Shown here one piece after another: positions 60,980-64,000 of a stretch of DNA of 64,000 nt (position 1 is its first letter; the number at the start of each line of letters is the position of its first letter). The DNA is from Bradyrhizobium arachidis (lineage in GTDB: Bacteria; Pseudomonadota; Alphaproteobacteria; Rhizobiales; Xanthobacteraceae), in NCBI RefSeq assembly GCF_015291705.1, contig NZ_CP030050.1, forward strand, positions 5,952,001 through 6,016,000, written 5' to 3'. The notes under the pieces are model-generated. The model made no database searches. It saw nothing but the letters and a program-made list of their open reading frames with translations, and was not told the DNA's origin. A program made the position numbers and the translations under genes.

Positions 60980-62005
60980 ATGGAATACCGACGCTTGGGC
61001 CGGTCAGGCCTCATGGTGCCCGCTTTGAGTCTTGGGACCGGCACGTTCGGCGGCGTCGGCCGCCTTGCCGCCTGGGGCACGACGGACGCAACCGAAGCGC
61101 GGCGCCTTCTCGATATCTGCCTCGAGGCTGGCGTGTCGATGTTCGACACCGCGAACGTCTATTCGCTCGGCGAATCCGAGCGCGTTCTCGGCGAAGCCAT
61201 CAAGGGCCGCCGCGACAAGGTGCTGGTCTCGACCAAGGCGACGTTCCGCTTCGGCGATGGCCCCAACGACATCGGCTCGTCGCGGCAGCATCTGCTCACC
61301 GCCATCGACGCCTCGCTGAGCCGGCTCGGCACCGATTACATCGACCTGTTCCAGCTCCACGGCTTCGACGCCTTCACGCCGCCCGAGGAGGTGCTCAGCA
61401 CCCTCGATGTGCTCGTGCGCGCCGGCAAGATTCGCTATGTCGGCGTCTCGAATTTTTCGGGCTGGCACCTGATGAAGTCCCTCTCCGTCGCCGACAAGCA
61501 CGGCTTCCCGCGCTACATCGCCAATCAGACCTACTATTCGCTGATCGGACGCGACTATGAATGGGAGCTGATGCCGCTTGGTCTCGACCAGGGGCTCGGC
61601 GCCGTTGTCTGGTCGCCGCTCGGCTGGGGACGCCTCACCGGAAAAATCCGCCGCGGCCAGCCGAAGCCCGAGGTGAGCCGCCTGCCCAAGACGGCCGAGT
61701 TCGGTCCGCCCGTGCCGGACGAGCACGTCTATCGCGTGGTCGATGCGATCGACGAGGTCGCGAAGGAAACCGGCAAGAGCGTGTCGCAGATCGCGCTGAA
61801 CTGGCTGCTCCAGCGTCCGACGGTGTCGACACTGATCATCGGCGCGCGCAACGAAGCGCAGCTGCGCGAGAATCTCGGCGCGGTCGGCTGGTCGCTGACC
61901 AAGGACCAGATCACCAAGCTCGATGAGGCGAGCAAGGTGACGCTACCCTATCCCTATTGGCACCAGCGCGTGACCTTCACGGACCGTAATCCACCGGCGG
62001 TCTAG
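60980..62005 (+). CDS. Aldo/keto reductase
   Basis: 341 residues, GAGGAG 8 nt before ATG 60980. Catalytic tetrad visible: Asp and Tyr in FDTANVYSLGESE, Lys in VSTKATFRF, His in DLFQLHGFD. C-terminal NADPH-binding TLIIGARNEAQLRENLGAVG. The substrate is not readable; it is of the YajO/Tas-like group. Co-directional with the MFS pump 165 bp downstream. Confidence 0.9.
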   Translation: MEYRRLGRSGLMVPALSLGTGTFGGVGRLAAWGTTDATEARRLLDICLEAGVSMFDTANVYSLGESERVLGEAIKGRRDKVLVSTKATFRFGDGPNDIGSSRQHLLTAIDASLSRLGTDYIDLFQLHGFDAFTPPEEVLSTLDVLVRAGKIRYVGVSNFSGWHLMKSLSVADKHGFPRYIANQTYYSLIGRDYEWELMPLGLDQGLGAVVWSPLGWGRLTGKIRRGQPKPEVSRLPKTAEFGPPVPDEHVYRVVDAIDEVAKETGKSVSQIALNWLLQRPTVSTLIIGARNEAQLRENLGAVGWSLTKDQITKLDEASKVTLPYPYWHQRVTFTDRNPPAV

Positions 62006-62170
62006 CCGCCGGTCGATCTGCCTCGGCGCGGGCTTATTGAGCTCTACATCTGGCGCAAGATGACCGCGCCGGTCGTGGAGACCGGTTGCGGAACTATCGC
62101 GGTCCTGTCCGGTTGGCGCAATACTCCGCCAGCTGGCACGTTTGATTCGCCAAACCAGACGCCGCTCACA

Positions 62171-63592
62171 ATGTCGACAGTCACGATCGAGCAGGCCGAC
62201 GGCCTGCCGCTGCCGCAGCGCCGATGGGCCATCCTCACCATCGCGCTCGGCATCACGATGTCCGTGATTGACGGCGCCATCGCCAATGTGGCGCTGCCGA
62301 CCATCGCGGCCGACCTCAAGGCGAGCCCGGCCTTCTCGATCTGGATCGTCAACGGCTACCAGCTCGCCATCACCATCTCGCTGCTGCCGCTCGCCTCGCT
62401 CGGCGAGATCGTGGGCTACCGGCGCGTCTACCTGGCCGGACTTGCACTGTTCACCATCGCCTCCGCCCTCTGCGCCGTCGCGCAATCGCTGCCGATGCTG
62501 ACGATCGCGCGCATCATCCAGGGTTTTGGCGCGGCCGGCATCATGAGCGTCAACACCGCGCTGGTCCGCTTCACCTATCCGCATGCGCTGCTCGGGCGCG
62601 GCATCGCGCGCAACGCGCTCGTCGTGGCGGTATCGGCGGCGGTCGGGCCGACGCTGGCATCGGCCATCCTGGCCGTCGGCAGCTGGCCCTGGCTGTTCGC
62701 GATCAACGTGCCGATCGGTGCGGTCGCGGTCGTCCTCGGCGCGCGGTGCCTGCCGCACACGCGTCTGGCGGCGCATTCGTTCGACTGGCAGAGCGCGGGG
62801 CTGAGCGCCGTCACCTTCGGCGTCGGCATTTTCGCGGTCGACAGCGTCGGCCATGGCGAGCCCCTTCTCACCTGCCTGATCGAATTCGCCGTCGCTGCGG
62901 TCGCAGGCGCCGCCCTGATCTGGCGCGAGACGCATATGGCCGCGCCGCTGCTGCCGGTTGATCTGCTGCGCATCCCGATCTTCGCGCTGTCGATCGCGAC
63001 CTCGATCGCCTCCTTCTGCGCCCAGATGCTCGCCTTCGTTGCGATACCGTTCTACTTGCAAAGCCGCTTCGGCTATTCGGCCGTGCATATGGGGCTATTG
63101 ATCACGCCCTGGCCGATCACGGTCGCGTTCGCCGCCCCGCTCGCCGGGCGGCTGGTCGAGCACTACCCGGCCGGCCTGCTCGGCGGCATCGGCCTTTTGC
63201 TGTTCGCGGGCGGGCTCGCCTCCCTCGCCATGCTGCCGGCCGAGCCCGGCGCCTTCGACATCGCCTGGCGCATGGCCCTCGCCGGCTTCGGTTTCGGCCT
63301 GTTCCAGACGCCGAACAACCGCACCATGATCGCGGCCGCCCCGCGCGAGCGCACCGGCGGCGCCAGCGGCATGCTCGGCACCGCCCGGCTGCTCGGCCAG
63401 ACCACCGGGGCCGCGCTGGTCGCGCTGTTCCTCGGCCGCTATCCGCAGGAAGGAACCAGGATCGCGCTGCTGGCCGGCGTCGGCTTTGCGCTATGCGGCG
63501 CGCTGCTCAGCATGTTGCGCCTGTCGCCCACCGGCGCGCGCGGCGCCGAGCATGTGCGGGTGCAGGACGGGCAGCGGATGAAGGGGGATTGA
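62171..63592 (+). CDS. MFS drug transporter, DHA2 (14-span) type
   Basis: 473 residues from ATG 62171. TM1 includes ALGITMSVIDGAIANVALPT, the DHA2 signature D residue, and motif A is GEIVGYRRVYLAG; motif C region VGPTLASAILAVGSWPWLFA with the conserved WRWIF-like WPWLF. Proton-driven multidrug or metabolite export. No regulator is adjacent. Confidence 0.9.
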   Translation: MSTVTIEQADGLPLPQRRWAILTIALGITMSVIDGAIANVALPTIAADLKASPAFSIWIVNGYQLAITISLLPLASLGEIVGYRRVYLAGLALFTIASALCAVAQSLPMLTIARIIQGFGAAGIMSVNTALVRFTYPHALLGRGIARNALVVAVSAAVGPTLASAILAVGSWPWLFAINVPIGAVAVVLGARCLPHTRLAAHSFDWQSAGLSAVTFGVGIFAVDSVGHGEPLLTCLIEFAVAAVAGAALIWRETHMAAPLLPVDLLRIPIFALSIATSIASFCAQMLAFVAIPFYLQSRFGYSAVHMGLLITPWPITVAFAAPLAGRLVEHYPAGLLGGIGLLLFAGGLASLAMLPAEPGAFDIAWRMALAGFGFGLFQTPNNRTMIAAAPRERTGGASGMLGTARLLGQTTGAALVALFLGRYPQEGTRIALLAGVGFALCGALLSMLRLSPTGARGAEHVRVQDGQRMKGD

Positions 63593-63640
63593 GCGCACGA
63601 CACCTGGTTTCAAGCGAGGCGCTGCCGGCTTCGCCAAAAC

Positions 63641-63668
63641 AAAAGGCCGGCTTTTCAGCCGGCCTTTT
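63641..63668. terminator. Bidirectional terminator between the convergent MFS pump and clpA
   Basis: AAAAGGCCGGC and GCCGGCCTTTT form an 11-bp stem with a 6-nt loop (TTTTCA), with an A-run on one side and a T-run on the other, so it can end both transcripts. Confidence 0.8.
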
Positions 63669-63687
63669 CGATTCATGTCGCTCGCGA

Positions 63688-64000
63688 TCAAGCCTTGACC
63701 AGCGGGCCCTTCGAGGTCGGCCCCTTCGAGCCGCCGGGGCCGCCGCCCGGCTTGGACTTGCCCGGCGGGCGCTTGCGGGTGCCGGGCAGCTTTTCCTGCT
63801 TCGGCGTGACCGGCCCTTCGACGAACTCGAAGCCGATCTTGTCCTTGGTCTCGTCGGCCTCGTCCTTGACGAGAACGACGCGGACATGGCCGCCGCCCTT
63901 GAGCTTGCCGAACAGCACCTCGTCGGCCAGCGGCTTCTTGATGTGCTCCTGGATCACGCGTGCCATGGGACGCGCACCCATCTGCTCGTCGTAACCGTGC
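63688..64000 (-). CDS. clpA: ClpA, ATP-dependent protease ATP-binding subunit (C-terminal part)
   Basis: Last about 104 residues; the gene continues beyond the right edge. GARPMARVIQEHIKKPLADE followed by VLFGKLKGGGHVRVVL is the sensor-2 end and D2 small domain of ClpA. It ends in a Pro/Gly/Lys-rich tail (RKRPPGKSKPGGGPGGSKG) longer than the E. coli C-terminus. ClpA unfolds substrates for ClpP, including those delivered by ClpS. Confidence 0.9.
   Translation of the reverse strand, partial: HGYDEQMGARPMARVIQEHIKKPLADEVLFGKLKGGGHVRVVLVKDEADETKDKIGFEFVEGPVTPKQEKLPGTRKRPPGKSKPGGGPGGSKGPTSKGPLVKA

Overview
The window is high-GC alphaproteobacterial DNA, most likely Bradyrhizobium or a close relative. 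The evidence is a divK-pleD pair followed by a DUF3572-dinB pair, an EipB-type envelope protein, an NdvC-like GH17 protein, a ClpA C-terminus, and the dispersed palindromic intergenic repeats typical of that group. No rRNA, complete tRNA, CRISPR array or replication origin was seen.

Positions 1-33,500 are accessory in character. They hold a tandem pair of small Cys-rich secreted proteins, a membrane acyltransferase, a roughly 1,480-residue protein that joins a degenerate receiver and LuxR helix-turn-helix to a His-rich repeat tail, secreted TPR and hypothetical proteins, two paralogous TolB-TPR regulators with different front ends, two paralogous alpha/beta hydrolases, a glycine-type amidinotransferase, an SDR fusion, a GH17 glucan enzyme, and broken genes. 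Three essentially identical IS110-family (IS1111-type) elements lie here in the same orientation (15409-16988, 22290-23869, 26792-28371). Each sits in a copy of one dispersed intergenic repeat motif. The noncoding right end of each element can fold into a 9/9 internal loop whose two strands match the left and right flanks of the insertion sites. This is what a guide (bridge/seek) RNA should look like.

Positions 33,500-64,000 look like core chromosome. In order: an MFS exporter divergent from a TetR regulator with a palindromic operator candidate; pleD and divK; DUF3572 and dinB; an ACT protein; RidA and NUDIX; a type I secretion pair (HlyD, HlyB-like) divergent from a BAHT-type heptosyltransferase and an AIDA-like strand-loop-strand protein; eipB; a RidA-GDPD-GNAT-HIT run; azlC-azlD-trmO; a SPOR-domain lytic transglycosylase; an orphan TRAP binding protein; a HAD phosphatase; a nitrilase with a frameshifted aldoxime dehydratase and a divergent AraC regulator; an aldo/keto reductase; a DHA2-type MFS pump; and the C-terminus of clpA.

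Three systems stand out: (1) the IS element with a readable RNA guide and three matching insertion sites; (2) a candidate glycosylated adhesin that has lost the autotransporter barrel and appears to be exported by the adjacent type I machinery; (3) the giant receiver-HTH-repeat protein. All calls rest on reading the sequence and known family motifs. No database search was run.
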